A DNA stretch of 64,000 nt, from assembly GCF_003054055.1 (NCBI RefSeq), contig NZ_QBKI01000004.1, positions 62,001 to 126,000 on the forward strand. The letters run 5' to 3'. Source of the stretch: Pontibacter mucosus (GTDB taxonomy: Bacteria; Bacteroidota; Bacteroidia; Cytophagales; Hymenobacteraceae). Below are positions 27,038 to 35,663 of the stretch, one piece after another (the first letter of the stretch is position 1; every line of letters begins with the position of its first letter). The notes beneath the pieces are model-generated. The model searched no databases. It was given only the letters and a program-made list of their open reading frames with translations, and was not told the origin of the DNA. The position numbers and the translations under genes are program-made.

Positions 27038-28837
27038 TTAGCCCACAGGCAGGTGCGAGGTCGGGAGTTTATAGGCCTTGGTGCTTATACGCGTGCTCAG
27101 GGCCAGCGCCAGCGTAAGGGTCCCCACCCTGCCCACATACATCGACAGGACAATAATCAGCTTACCGGCATCAGACAGGCCTGCCGTTATCCCTGTGCTC
27201 AGCCCCACGGTGGCAAAAGCCGACACCTGCTCAAACATAAGCTTCAGGATGTCGAATTGCGCATCGGTGATGGACAGGAAGAAGATGCAAATGATGTTGA
27301 TGACCACAGCAAAGGTGAACACGGAAAAGGCTTTATAGGCCACAGAGTGTGGTATGGTGCGTCGCCCGATCTCCAGGTTCTCGCGCCCCCGAATCGTAGT
27401 AACCACCGAAAGTATCAGCACCACAAAGGTGGTGGTTTTGATGCCCCCGCCCATCGAGCCCGGCGAGGCACCGATAAACATCAGTGCCAGGAACAAAAGC
27501 ACGGTAGGCGTATTAAGCACCGAGATATCCACTGTATGAAAGCCTGAGGAGCGGGTAGTAGCCGACTGGAAGAAAGCGGTTACGATGGCCTCGGCAAAGT
27601 TCAGGGTAGAGAGCGTGTTAAAGTACTCCAGCAGGAAAAACACCACCGTGCCAAAGGCCAGTAAGGCGGCAGAAGTATAAATGGTCACCCGCGAAAGGAG
27701 TTTCCAGTTGCGCCACGGGGCATGCATGCGGCGGCGCATGGCCGAAGGCGAAAAAACATCCAGCATGGTAGGGAAACCGAGCCCTCCAAGTATCACCAGG
27801 GCCGCTATGGTCAGGTGCAGGATGTAGCCGGTTCGGAGCGGCTGCGTGTACAACCCTTCCGGGAAAAGGGAAAAACCGGCATTACAGAAGCCGGACACCG
27901 CATGAAAGACGGAGTAGAAGATCTTGCTCCCCAGGTTGGTGAACTGCACCTCGGGGCTCCAGGTGGCAAAGATGATCACCGCCCCCACGGCCTCGATGCT
28001 TAAGGTAAGCGTGATGAGCTTGCCCAGCAAACCTTTGGCAGAAAGCAGCGAGTCGCTGTCCATGAGTTCGTGCATGGCCACGTGTTGCTTTATACCCATG
28101 CCCTGGCGCATGAGCGTGGCAAAGAAGGTGGCAAAGGTCATCACCCCCAGCCCTCCCAGCTGCACCAGCACCAGCAGCAGCACCTGCCCCGACAAGGTAA
28201 AGTAAGTGCCGGGGTCCACCACGGCAAGGCCCGTGATGCAGGAGGCACTGGTGGCCATAAACAGGGCATCCACAAACCGCATCCCATCCGGGGTGGTGGT
28301 CATTTTGGGCAGCATAAAGAGCCCGGTGCCAATGCATATCAGGGAAATAAAGCTGAGCAGGAAGGTAATACCCGGCTTGAGCGTCAGCGTTTTCAGGTGC
28401 ACCTTGGTCTCGAGCAGCTCCACAATCAGCAGCAAAAGCATGTACATCGATACGCTGGCCCGGTACCACTCCACCGACAGCGGGATGCCTATACTTTCAA
28501 AGATGTTGTAGATGACCGGGATGCCCAGCACGTAGGTACTGAACTCGTTGATGAACACCACCAGCATCAGGAAACCCTCAAAGCGGGTGCGCCTGAGAAA
28601 TTTGAGCCTTTCGAAGGCATACAGGATGCGCAGCAGGTAAATCACCACGAAGATGGCCAGGATACCGTCGATGGCATAGAATAGCTTCCGCAGGGTGGCC
28701 GGGTCCTCCACCACGCCGTGGGCATACAGCAGTATACCCACGGCAAGTATGGTGAGAACATAGGTAGTCCAGCGCATCAGGGCGTAGGCCCTTAGCTTGC
28801 TGTCGTACAGGAATCTGTTAAGCGATTCGGTGTTCAT
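27038..28837 (-). CDS. TrkH-family potassium uptake protein, copy 2
   Basis: A 599-residue paralogue of the gene at 25099 with the same four pore loops (ATSASCITGLAV, AVSGFCNAGFSL, ATTRSSGFHTV, SAFATVGLSTG) and the same extended N-terminus. I start it at the ATG complementary to 28835-28837 (MNTESLNRFLYDSK), which aligns with copy 1 (MNTEALNRALYGSK), rather than an ATG three codons earlier. It overlaps the 3' end of the heptose-kinase-like gene by 20 bp, so the two are translationally linked. Small filter differences (SGFCNAG versus SAFCNAG, SSGFHT versus TAGFNT) may give the copies different ion preference; this is inference. Confidence 0.93.
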   Translation of the reverse strand: MNTESLNRFLYDSKLRAYALMRWTTYVLTILAVGILLYAHGVVEDPATLRKLFYAIDGILAIFVVIYLLRILYAFERLKFLRRTRFEGFLMLVVFINEFSTYVLGIPVIYNIFESIGIPLSVEWYRASVSMYMLLLLIVELLETKVHLKTLTLKPGITFLLSFISLICIGTGLFMLPKMTTTPDGMRFVDALFMATSASCITGLAVVDPGTYFTLSGQVLLLVLVQLGGLGVMTFATFFATLMRQGMGIKQHVAMHELMDSDSLLSAKGLLGKLITLTLSIEAVGAVIIFATWSPEVQFTNLGSKIFYSVFHAVSGFCNAGFSLFPEGLYTQPLRTGYILHLTIAALVILGGLGFPTMLDVFSPSAMRRRMHAPWRNWKLLSRVTIYTSAALLAFGTVVFFLLEYFNTLSTLNFAEAIVTAFFQSATTRSSGFHTVDISVLNTPTVLLFLALMFIGASPGSMGGGIKTTTFVVLILSVVTTIRGRENLEIGRRTIPHSVAYKAFSVFTFAVVINIICIFFLSITDAQFDILKLMFEQVSAFATVGLSTGITAGLSDAGKLIIVLSMYVGRVGTLTLALALSTRISTKAYKLPTSHLPVG

Positions 28838-29837
28838 GTGTTTCAAACAGGCGTATACGCTGTGCCTCTTCGTATAGCCGTTGCTTGTCTACGGGCACCA
28901 CGCCTACCTGCTCACACACCAGGCCGCCGCCCAGGTTGCTCAGGCCGGCCATAAAGTGCACAGAAGTTTTCAGAGCCATACAAAGCGCCGCGATACTGAT
29001 AACGGTATCACCGGCCCCGGAAACGTCGGAGATAGAGCGGCGGTGCGCCTCGATGTAGGTTTTCGCTGCCCCATCCGCCACAAACACGCCCCGCTCCGAC
29101 AAGGTAACCAGCACCTGCTTTACCTGCAGGCGCTCCTGAAGCTCCTCCACGGCATCCTCAAAGGCGGGCAGGTTCTCGTCGGCAAAATCGGCCTTTAGGC
29201 CTTCCTTCAGCTCTTTCAGGTTTGGTTTAAACAGGGTACAGCCCACATAGCTCAGGAAATTCTTTTTCTTCGGGTCGATTACGCTCGGAACCCCGCGCTG
29301 GTTGGCCAGATCCAGAAAACGCCTGATGTTGCGCTCCGAGAACACGCCCTTGTCGTAGTCCTCAAAGATGACCACGTCGGCCTTCTCCAGCAGTTGCACA
29401 AAGCGTTCCTCCAGATAGCGTTCATCGTAGTCTGTCAGGTTGTGCTCTATCTCGGCATCCACGCGCAGCAGCTGTTGTGTCCCGGCAATAATACGGTGCT
29501 TGATGGTGGTAACACGCTCCGGGCTCTGCACAATGCCCTCGGTAGAAAGGCCCCGCTCCTCCATCAGGCGCAGGTAATCGGCCCCGTCCTGGTCATCGCC
29601 GATAACGGAGCAGAGCAAAGGCGTGGCTCCCATGGCCTGCACGTTCAGGGCCACGTTGGCGGCCCCACCCAGGCGCTTCTCCCGCTTCACCACGTTCACG
29701 ATCGGCACCGGTGCCTCCGGCGAGATGCGCGAGGTTTTGCCCCACAGGTAGGAGTCTATCATCACATCGCCCACCACCAGCACGTTCAGGCGGTTAAAGG
29801 CCTCAAAAATATTCTCTAAGCTATTAAATTGATTCAT
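28818..29837 (-). CDS. PfkB-family kinase, RfaE1/HldE kinase-domain type
   Basis: A 339-residue ribokinase-fold sugar kinase closest in look to the kinase half of HldE/RfaE, which phosphorylates D-glycero-beta-D-manno-heptose 7-phosphate during lipopolysaccharide core synthesis. Signatures are VVGDVMIDSYLWG (21-33), EAPVPIVNVV (41-50), RLGGAANVALN (55-65), VIDPK (186-190), FKPNLKEL (203-210) and the catalytic DVSGAGDT (271-278, D277 as base). The nucleotidyltransferase domain of bifunctional HldE is absent, so it is a stand-alone kinase. Its start overlaps the aspC stop (TAATG), and trkH copy 2 overlaps its end, giving a tightly coupled cluster. The exact sugar is inferred from family. Confidence 0.85.
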   Translation of the reverse strand: MNQFNSLENIFEAFNRLNVLVVGDVMIDSYLWGKTSRISPEAPVPIVNVVKREKRLGGAANVALNVQAMGATPLLCSVIGDDQDGADYLRLMEERGLSTEGIVQSPERVTTIKHRIIAGTQQLLRVDAEIEHNLTDYDERYLEERFVQLLEKADVVIFEDYDKGVFSERNIRRFLDLANQRGVPSVIDPKKKNFLSYVGCTLFKPNLKELKEGLKADFADENLPAFEDAVEELQERLQVKQVLVTLSERGVFVADGAAKTYIEAHRRSISDVSGAGDTVISIAALCMALKTSVHFMAGLSNLGGGLVCEQVGVVPVDKQRLYEEAQRIRLFETHEHRIA

Positions 29838-31051
29838 TACTGCAGTTTTGCGAGGCTGTTCTTGATGCGACGCATTGCCTCAACTAGTTTTTCGTCGGAA
29901 GCGGCAAAAGAGAAGCGGATGCACTGCGGTGCCCCGAACGCCTCCCCGCTTACCACCGCCACATGGGCGTCGCTCAGTATAAACATGCTCAGGTCTTCGG
30001 CACTTTCCATCGTTTTGCCCTCGAACTGCTTGCCAAAGTATGCGCTAACGTCCGGGAAGATGTAAAATGCCCCGTTTGGCAAGTAGGTCTTGAACCCAGG
30101 AATGCCGTTCATCAGGTCCAGCACCAGGTCGCGGCGGCGGCGGTAGGCCTCGGCCATCTCCAGGGCGCTGGCGTTGCCGCCTTTCAGGGCAGCAGCGGCG
30201 GCTTTCTGGGCGATGGAGCAGGTGCCGGAGGTAATCTGGCTCTGCATCTTGTCGCAGGCGGCGGCAATCTCACGGCTGGCGGCCAGGTAGCCCACGCGCC
30301 ATCCCGTCATGGCATAGCCTTTCGAGAAGCCGTTCACCGTCACCACGCGATCGCGGATGGAATCGATATTGGCTATGCTGAAGTGCTTGCCACTGAAGTT
30401 AATGTACTCGTAGATTTCATCGGCAATCACATGCACCTGCGGATACTTCTCCAGCACACGGGCGATGGCAGTCAGTTCCTCCTCCTCGAACACGGCACCG
30501 GTGGGGTTGCAGGGCGAGGAGTACATCACCAGCTTGGTGTTGCTCGTGATGGCTTTCTCCAGCTGCTCGGCAGTAACCTTGTAGTCGTTCTCCAGGCGGC
30601 CCATAATAGGCACCGGAATGCCCTCAGCCAGCTTCACGATCTCCTCATACGACACCCAGTAAGGCGAAAAGATGATCACCTCGTCGCCGGGGTTTACCAG
30701 GCACAGCACCGCGTTGGCTATACTTTGCTTGGCCCCGGTAGAGACTACGATCTGCTCGGGTGCATAGTCGAGGTTGTTATCGCGCTTAAACTTTTTAGAG
30801 ATCTCCTGGCGCAGCTCCGGGTAACCGGGCACCGGCGTGTAAAACGTGAAGCCTTCGTCAATAGCCTGCTTGGCGGCGTCTTTAATGTACTGCGGCGTCT
30901 GGAAGTCGGGCTCCCCGAAACTCAGGTTAATGACATCGTAGCCTTTGGCGGCCAGCTCGCGGGCCTTTTTAGCCATGGCGATGGTCTGCGACTCAGCCAG
31001 GGACAAAATTCTATCAGAAAGGATTGCTTTTGCTTCTTCGGTTTCTCTCAT
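29837..31051 (-). CDS. Pyridoxal-phosphate aspartate aminotransferase (class I)
   Basis: A 404-residue fold-type I aminotransferase of the aspartate/aromatic group. It interconverts aspartate and 2-oxoglutarate with oxaloacetate and glutamate. The PLP-binding Lys is K244 in NGFSKGYAMTGWRVGY. Other family residues are INLSFGEPDFQTP (41-53), the PLP-ring Asn in CNPTGAVF (N182), ADEIYE (D211) and C-terminal RFSFAAS. The stop codon overlaps the start of the kinase gene by one base (TAATG), so it heads the aspC, kinase, trkH cluster. The functional link to a sugar kinase and K+ transport is unclear. Confidence 0.93.
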   Translation of the reverse strand: MRETEEAKAILSDRILSLAESQTIAMAKKARELAAKGYDVINLSFGEPDFQTPQYIKDAAKQAIDEGFTFYTPVPGYPELRQEISKKFKRDNNLDYAPEQIVVSTGAKQSIANAVLCLVNPGDEVIIFSPYWVSYEEIVKLAEGIPVPIMGRLENDYKVTAEQLEKAITSNTKLVMYSSPCNPTGAVFEEEELTAIARVLEKYPQVHVIADEIYEYINFSGKHFSIANIDSIRDRVVTVNGFSKGYAMTGWRVGYLAASREIAAACDKMQSQITSGTCSIAQKAAAAALKGGNASALEMAEAYRRRRDLVLDLMNGIPGFKTYLPNGAFYIFPDVSAYFGKQFEGKTMESAEDLSMFILSDAHVAVVSGEAFGAPQCIRFSFAASDEKLVEAMRRIKNSLAKLQ

Positions 31052-31200
31052 ATACGTTGAGTTAAGCGGGCAATTTACTCATAAAGCCACACACTTTCCA
31101 CAAACCGAAGCGAATATCAATTACAATGATTTAAAGGCCATGAAAGGGAAGTATAAAGTATGAAAAACAAGCGTTTGCGTAGCAGGATAGGCATTTTGCC

Positions 31201-32202
31201 TTACCACAGGTTCTGCGGACAAAGCACCTTGGCCTTGTTGAAAATGCGCATGCCCAGCACCACCTCGTGGTTGCCGTTGCCCATGCCATAGTTTGCCTCC
31301 ACGCCCCTGTCGTAGGCATAGCCCAGGTCGAAGATGTGGTTGATGGTTACGCCCGCCAGCAAGGCGAAATTTCCGTTCTGCCGGTAAGATCCGCCCACCC
31401 ACAGCCTGTCCTGGTACATGGCGCGCAGGTTAAAGTCTATTGAGCCGGGGGCCGTCTGCAGCCACATCAGCATCACCGAGGGCACCAGGCTAATCTCCTC
31501 TGTCACGCTGAAGCGGTAGGCCCCGGTCAGGAAATAGTGTTCGTAAAGCAGGTTATGGTCCTCCACGGAGTTATCGAAATTAACGGCGTTGCCCAGCAAT
31601 TGCGTGCCGGACGTGCCGATGTAGAAATTGCTGCCATAGAGCCACAGCCCCGCCGAGAGGTTTGGCTTCACCATGTTCCAGTTGGTGTTGGCGGCATCGC
31701 CGGGGTTGGCAAACTGCAGCTCGTCGGCCCGCTGCTGCTGCTGTATCAGGCCCGCGCTGAGGCCACCGGAAAGCCGCACCTCCCGCGACAGCGCCAGGTG
31801 GTAAGCATAGGCCATACTTGCCTCGGTGCGGTAAAAAGCCCCTACCCTGTCGTGCACGGCCAGCAGCCCGACGCCATGGTGCGGCCTGAACTGCTCGCTG
31901 ATGCGCCCGCCCTTGCTGCTCCCTCCAAACGAAGGCGACCGGTGGCCAGCGCCCTTCTGCCCTCCTCTCGAAGTATAGCCTATGGGAGCGTGCGCGCTGA
32001 CATAGTAGGTTCTGGGGGCGCCCTCCACCCCGGACATGGCCGACCGGCTGCCTATTTTGACATCGGCGTACTCCTCAATGCCCGCAATGGCAGGGTTAAG
32101 CAGGTAATTGTTGATGCTGTACTGGCTGTATTGCGGCTTCTGCTGGGCAGAAGCCAGGAAAGGCAATAAACACAAAAGAAAAGGAAGTATAAGTCGCTTC
32201 AT
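31201..32202 (-). CDS. PorP/SprF-family T9SS outer-membrane protein, second copy
   Basis: A 333-residue PorP/SprF protein. The signal peptide (about 1-19, ending ASAQQ) leads to YSQYSINNYLLNPAIAGIE, the family hallmark, then barrel strands (VKIGSRSAMSGVEGAPRTYYVSAHA). A Gly/Ser/Arg-rich loop (about 80-105) distinguishes it from the copy at 4785. It begins 10 bp after the stop of the Ig-repeat protein with a type B sorting domain, repeating the adhesin-partner arrangement of 4785-14455. By family it helps display that protein at the surface. Confidence 0.92.
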   Translation of the reverse strand: MKRLILPFLLCLLPFLASAQQKPQYSQYSINNYLLNPAIAGIEEYADVKIGSRSAMSGVEGAPRTYYVSAHAPIGYTSRGGQKGAGHRSPSFGGSSKGGRISEQFRPHHGVGLLAVHDRVGAFYRTEASMAYAYHLALSREVRLSGGLSAGLIQQQQRADELQFANPGDAANTNWNMVKPNLSAGLWLYGSNFYIGTSGTQLLGNAVNFDNSVEDHNLLYEHYFLTGAYRFSVTEEISLVPSVMLMWLQTAPGSIDFNLRAMYQDRLWVGGSYRQNGNFALLAGVTINHIFDLGYAYDRGVEANYGMGNGNHEVVLGMRIFNKAKVLCPQNLW

Positions 32203-32212
32203 AAGCGGTGCA

Positions 32213-34303
32213 TTAATTAACTAGGTTCAGGTAGCCGGTAAATTTGCCCTTGCCAGGCACAGTTATCACATAAAAGTAAGTGCCGACCGGAAGCACATTG
32301 CCCCTGTAGGTGCCATGCCACTCGTTGCGGTAGTTGGTCTGCTCAAAAACCATACTTCCCCAGCGGTTATACACCTCCACCTTTGCCTGCGGGTAATAGG
32401 TGATGTTCTTGATTTCCCAGGTGTCGTTCACGCCGTCGCCGTTGGGTGAGAAGGCATTGGGAATCTCCAGCAGCTGCCGCACCTGCACCTCCACGCTCAC
32501 AGAGTCCTCGCAGCCCTCTTCGTTGCGTACGGTTAAAGTATAGCGGGTTGTTTTATCGGGGGTAGCTACCGGGGTGGCGCTGGTGGGGTCGTCGAGCCCG
32601 GCTGCGGGGCTCCAACTGTAGCTTGCGCCCCCGCTGCCGCTCAGGCGGGTGCTGGCGCCCGCGTCAATCTCAGCCTCCTGCACGCTGGCCGTGGCCACAG
32701 GAACAGGGTATACGAAAGCCTTCACCGGCACGCGCTCCGTCTCACACCCGTTCCGGACAATGGACACGTAGTAGGTGCGTGTGCTTTGCAGGGCTGGCGT
32801 CTCGAAATCGGCTTTTACCGCACCTGCTATGGGATTGGCAGCTGTGGCGTCTTCGTACCAGCGGAACTCCCCATCGGCAGCGCCAATGGCAGAGAGCAAC
32901 ACTTTACCGGGTCCGCAGGAAATGCCATCGTGGGCCACAGGTGCCTGAGGGGCTGGCCATACATTAACCTTTATGCTGTTGGAAGAGAGGGTTGCCCCGC
33001 AGTCGTTCTGTAATTTTAAAGTATAGACGCCGCTTTCGGTGGCCTGTAAGGTATTGGCGCCACGGGCATACTCTTTCCCATCGCGCAGCCACACATATTC
33101 GCCGCCTTTGTGCACGGTTTTGCTGCTTATCTCCACAGTCCCGCCCTCACAGAATTCTAAATCCCCTTTTGCTTCAATGGTTGATACCTCCGGTTTGGTT
33201 TCGATAACCGCCTCCACCGGCACGCGCTCGCTCTCACACTCTCCGTTGGTGATAGCGACATAGTAAGTGGTGGAGCTTGCTAGCATTGGCGTAGTGAAGG
33301 AAGGCCCGTTGGCGCCCGGTATAGCCGTGCCACCTTTGGCCGTAGTATACCAGCGGTACATGCCATTTTTTCCGCCGGAAGCCTTAAGGGTAAGGGAAGA
33401 CTTGGTGCAGCCCACCACCCGCTCGGTGGAAGGCGGTTCCGGAAGCCCCAGCAGCTCTACCTGAATGCTGTTGCTGCTCTTAAAGGTGCCACACTCGCCG
33501 GTAATGGTGGCGGTATACGCCCCGGCCTCCGTGGCCTGCCAGGTATGGCTGTTACTGCCCTGAATTACTTTGCCATCCAAGTACCAGGCATAGGTTACAT
33601 TTTTAAGCTCCGGCACCGACAGCTTTACATTATCGCCTCTGCAGAACTTCAGTTTTCCGGTTGCCACCACCTCAAAGGGAGGCAATGGCTGCTGAATCAC
33701 AAACTCTACTTTGTTGGCGCTGCGCACATACCCGCAGAAGTTGGAAAGCTCCACTGTATAAACGCCCGCCTCGGTGGCGGTAAACTCGTTAGACTTGTCC
33801 GACACCGGCACGCCGTCCTTTTTCCACACATAGGCCGCCCCCTCCTGCTCCTCCACACGCATGGTTATACTTCCTTTGCCACATACAATAAGCGGCTCCG
33901 AGTACTCAATTTTGGGGGCTTTCAGTTTGGCAGATACCTCTACTTTCACCACATCCGACTTGCCCACGCAGCCATTCTCATCCACCACCTCCACAGTATA
34001 TTCTCCTGACTGTGTAATGGTAATGGATTGTGAAGTGGCGCCGTTGCTCCATTTATAGCTTTTGCCCGGGCTTGCCGTAAGCAGCACGCTGCCACCAGCG
34101 CATATTGTGGGCGGGCCATTGAGGGTAATCTTGGGTTTTACGGCAGTAGAACAGGAAGCCACTTCCAGCGCAGAGGGAACTTCACTTACTACCTCGGCGT
34201 GGGCAGAAAATGTGCAGAAACAAAGGAGCAGCAGCAAAACGCCGGGTAAATATCTATACTGCCTAAAAATAAATGTATGATTAGGTAAACGTGATGCTTC
34301 CAT
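32213..34303 (-). CDS. Secreted Ig/PKD-repeat protein with type B T9SS sorting domain
   Basis: A 696-residue surface protein. The ATG complementary to 34301-34303 is preferred to a GTG two codons earlier. A signal peptide (about 1-37, LLLLLCFCTFSAHA) precedes at least five Ig-like repeats of about 85-100 residues. Each shows C-G-G-S and Y.W..G cores (ICAGGSVLLTASPG, VCGKGSITMRVEEQEG, FCRGDNVKLSVPE, FCEGGTVEISSK), with alternate units carrying FRWYEDA or YRWYTTA and TYYVSI or TYYVAI. The C-terminus (LEIPNAFSPNGDGVNDTWEI, VEVYNRWGSMVFEQ, GNVLPVGTYFYVI) is a gliding-motility-type sorting domain. It is followed by its own PorP/SprF gene. Ligand unknown. Confidence 0.9.
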   Translation of the reverse strand: MEASRLPNHTFIFRQYRYLPGVLLLLLCFCTFSAHAEVVSEVPSALEVASCSTAVKPKITLNGPPTICAGGSVLLTASPGKSYKWSNGATSQSITITQSGEYTVEVVDENGCVGKSDVVKVEVSAKLKAPKIEYSEPLIVCGKGSITMRVEEQEGAAYVWKKDGVPVSDKSNEFTATEAGVYTVELSNFCGYVRSANKVEFVIQQPLPPFEVVATGKLKFCRGDNVKLSVPELKNVTYAWYLDGKVIQGSNSHTWQATEAGAYTATITGECGTFKSSNSIQVELLGLPEPPSTERVVGCTKSSLTLKASGGKNGMYRWYTTAKGGTAIPGANGPSFTTPMLASSTTYYVAITNGECESERVPVEAVIETKPEVSTIEAKGDLEFCEGGTVEISSKTVHKGGEYVWLRDGKEYARGANTLQATESGVYTLKLQNDCGATLSSNSIKVNVWPAPQAPVAHDGISCGPGKVLLSAIGAADGEFRWYEDATAANPIAGAVKADFETPALQSTRTYYVSIVRNGCETERVPVKAFVYPVPVATASVQEAEIDAGASTRLSGSGGASYSWSPAAGLDDPTSATPVATPDKTTRYTLTVRNEEGCEDSVSVEVQVRQLLEIPNAFSPNGDGVNDTWEIKNITYYPQAKVEVYNRWGSMVFEQTNYRNEWHGTYRGNVLPVGTYFYVITVPGKGKFTGYLNLVN

Positions 34304-34468
34304 AGGCACCGATGGCTATTCTATAAATTACGTCCTATACATACTTATTAGTATCATATTTAGTTCCATATTTGATTGACTTTAGCCTAATTTTTATAAG
34401 TATAAATCAATTAACTTCACTTTATATACCGATGCAGTTATATTCCGAAAGTATGGAGAAAACACAAA

Positions 34469-34497
34469 AAAGGCTGCAGAGCACATCTGCAGCCTTT
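34469..34497 (-). terminator. Intrinsic terminator after recR
   Basis: A perfect 12-bp stem (AAAGGCTGCAGA with TCTGCAGCCTTT, loop GCACA) ends in a T run on the minus strand, 21 bp past the recR stop. Confidence 0.88.
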
Positions 34498-34517
34498 CCT
34501 GTTCAACTTTATACTTT

Positions 34518-35126
34518 TTATACTTTACCGTAAGCCGTACGTTCCACGATGCTTCTGCCGAGCGTTACCTCATCGGTATACTCCAGCTCACCGCCTACCG
34601 GCACACCGCGGGCGATAGTGGTGATGCGCAGGTCGAAATCGCGGAGCTTGCGCGTGAGATAGAACGCCGTAGTGTCGCCCTCCATAGTGGGGCTGATGGC
34701 CAGCAGGATCTCTTTCACCTCTGAACCGGGCAAACGCTCCAGCAGCGCGTCGATGTACAGGTCGGATGGGCCAATGCCTTCGATAGGCGATATCACGCCG
34801 CCCAGCACGTGGTACAGGCCTTTGTACTGCGCCGTATTCTCAATGGCAATCACATCGCGGATGTCGCTGACCACGCACAGCATGCTGCGGTCACGGAGCG
34901 GGTTGGAGCAGATAGAGCAGACCTCGGTATCGGAGATGTTGTGGCAATGCTTGCAGTGCTTGATCTCGGTCCGCATCTTCACCAGCGCCTCCGCCAGCGA
35001 GAACGTATCCTCCGATTCGTGCTTGAGCATGTGCAAGGCCAGGCGAAGGGCGGTTTTGCGGCCCACACCGGGCAGTTTCGCCAGCTCCTCTACGGCGTTT
35101 TCAATAAGTTTAGAAGGAAAATTCAT
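34518..35126 (-). CDS. recR: Recombination mediator RecR
   Basis: RecR acts with RecO (and RecF) to load RecA on gapped DNA in the RecFOR repair pathway. The 202-residue protein shows the N-terminal helix-hairpin-helix (LAKLPGVGRKTALRLALHML), a four-Cys zinc finger (C.HC..I...EVCSIC, about 57-72), and a Toprim domain (SMLCVVSDIRDVIAIE onward, ISPTMEGDTTAFYL). The start is the ATG complementary to 35124-35126; an in-frame TTG precedes it. clpS ends 19 bp upstream on the same strand, so the pair is probably one operon, closed by the hairpin at 34469. Confidence 0.97.
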   Translation of the reverse strand: MNFPSKLIENAVEELAKLPGVGRKTALRLALHMLKHESEDTFSLAEALVKMRTEIKHCKHCHNISDTEVCSICSNPLRDRSMLCVVSDIRDVIAIENTAQYKGLYHVLGGVISPIEGIGPSDLYIDALLERLPGSEVKEILLAISPTMEGDTTAFYLTRKLRDFDLRITTIARGVPVGGELEYTDEVTLGRSIVERTAYGKV

Positions 35127-35145
35127 CAATCCAGCTGCGCCTCCT

Positions 35146-35433
35146 CTACTCTATGTTCGCTGAAAGGTCCTTATCGTGCAGCGCGGTGCACATCCCCTTC
35201 AGTTCCTCAAACGTCCCCACCTTCACGGTGCACTTGCCTTTGTAGTGGATGAGCATGGTGCACTGCTCGGCCTGCTCTGCCGTGTGGCCGCATACTTTGA
35301 TGAGCGTGTCAATCACATGGTCAAACGTGTTCACGTCGTCGTTGTACACCACCAGGTTGCGCAGGTCGGTGGTTTCTTCGAGCAACGCAACGTCAAACTC
35401 CTCTTTATGAAAAATATCTGTATCCCAATTCAT
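35146..35433 (-). CDS. clpS: ATP-dependent Clp protease adaptor ClpS
   Basis: ClpS delivers N-degron substrates to ClpAP. The 95-residue protein has the family core LVVYNDDVNTFDHVIDTLIKVCGHTAEQAEQCTMLIHYKGKCTVKVG-type sequence (visible blocks: VYNDDVNTFDHV, HTAEQAEQC, IHYKGKCTVKVG), including the Asp and His residues of the substrate pocket. The N-terminus is a short flexible acidic arm, as usual. A perfect -7 box (TAATTTTG) ends four bases before the start codon. recR follows 19 bp downstream. Confidence 0.95.
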   Translation of the reverse strand: MNWDTDIFHKEEFDVALLEETTDLRNLVVYNDDVNTFDHVIDTLIKVCGHTAEQAEQCTMLIHYKGKCTVKVGTFEELKGMCTALHDKDLSANIE

Positions 35434-35437
35434 ACTG

Positions 35438-35445
35438 CAAAATTA
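35438..35445 (-). promoter_or_regulatory. -7 promoter box TAATTTTG before clpS
   Basis: On the minus strand TAATTTTG matches TAnnTTTG and is followed by CAGT and the ATG, so the transcript would have almost no leader. Confidence 0.55.
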
Positions 35446-35663
35446 CTAAATTCTACCCACTAAAAGAAGCGCGTGGCCTAAGTATAAACGCCTGTTCCGG
35501 TGCCTTTTTATACCGGTAAGGCGCATGGATTTTAACAAAATACAGGCGGGTATGATTCCCCGTTTTCGCGCATACTTTGGCGGCTAACGGCCCGTGGTTT
35601 TTGTAAAAAAGGCAGATTAAGCGTTTCTTGCATACCTTATTTTTATACTGTTTATACTTACAA

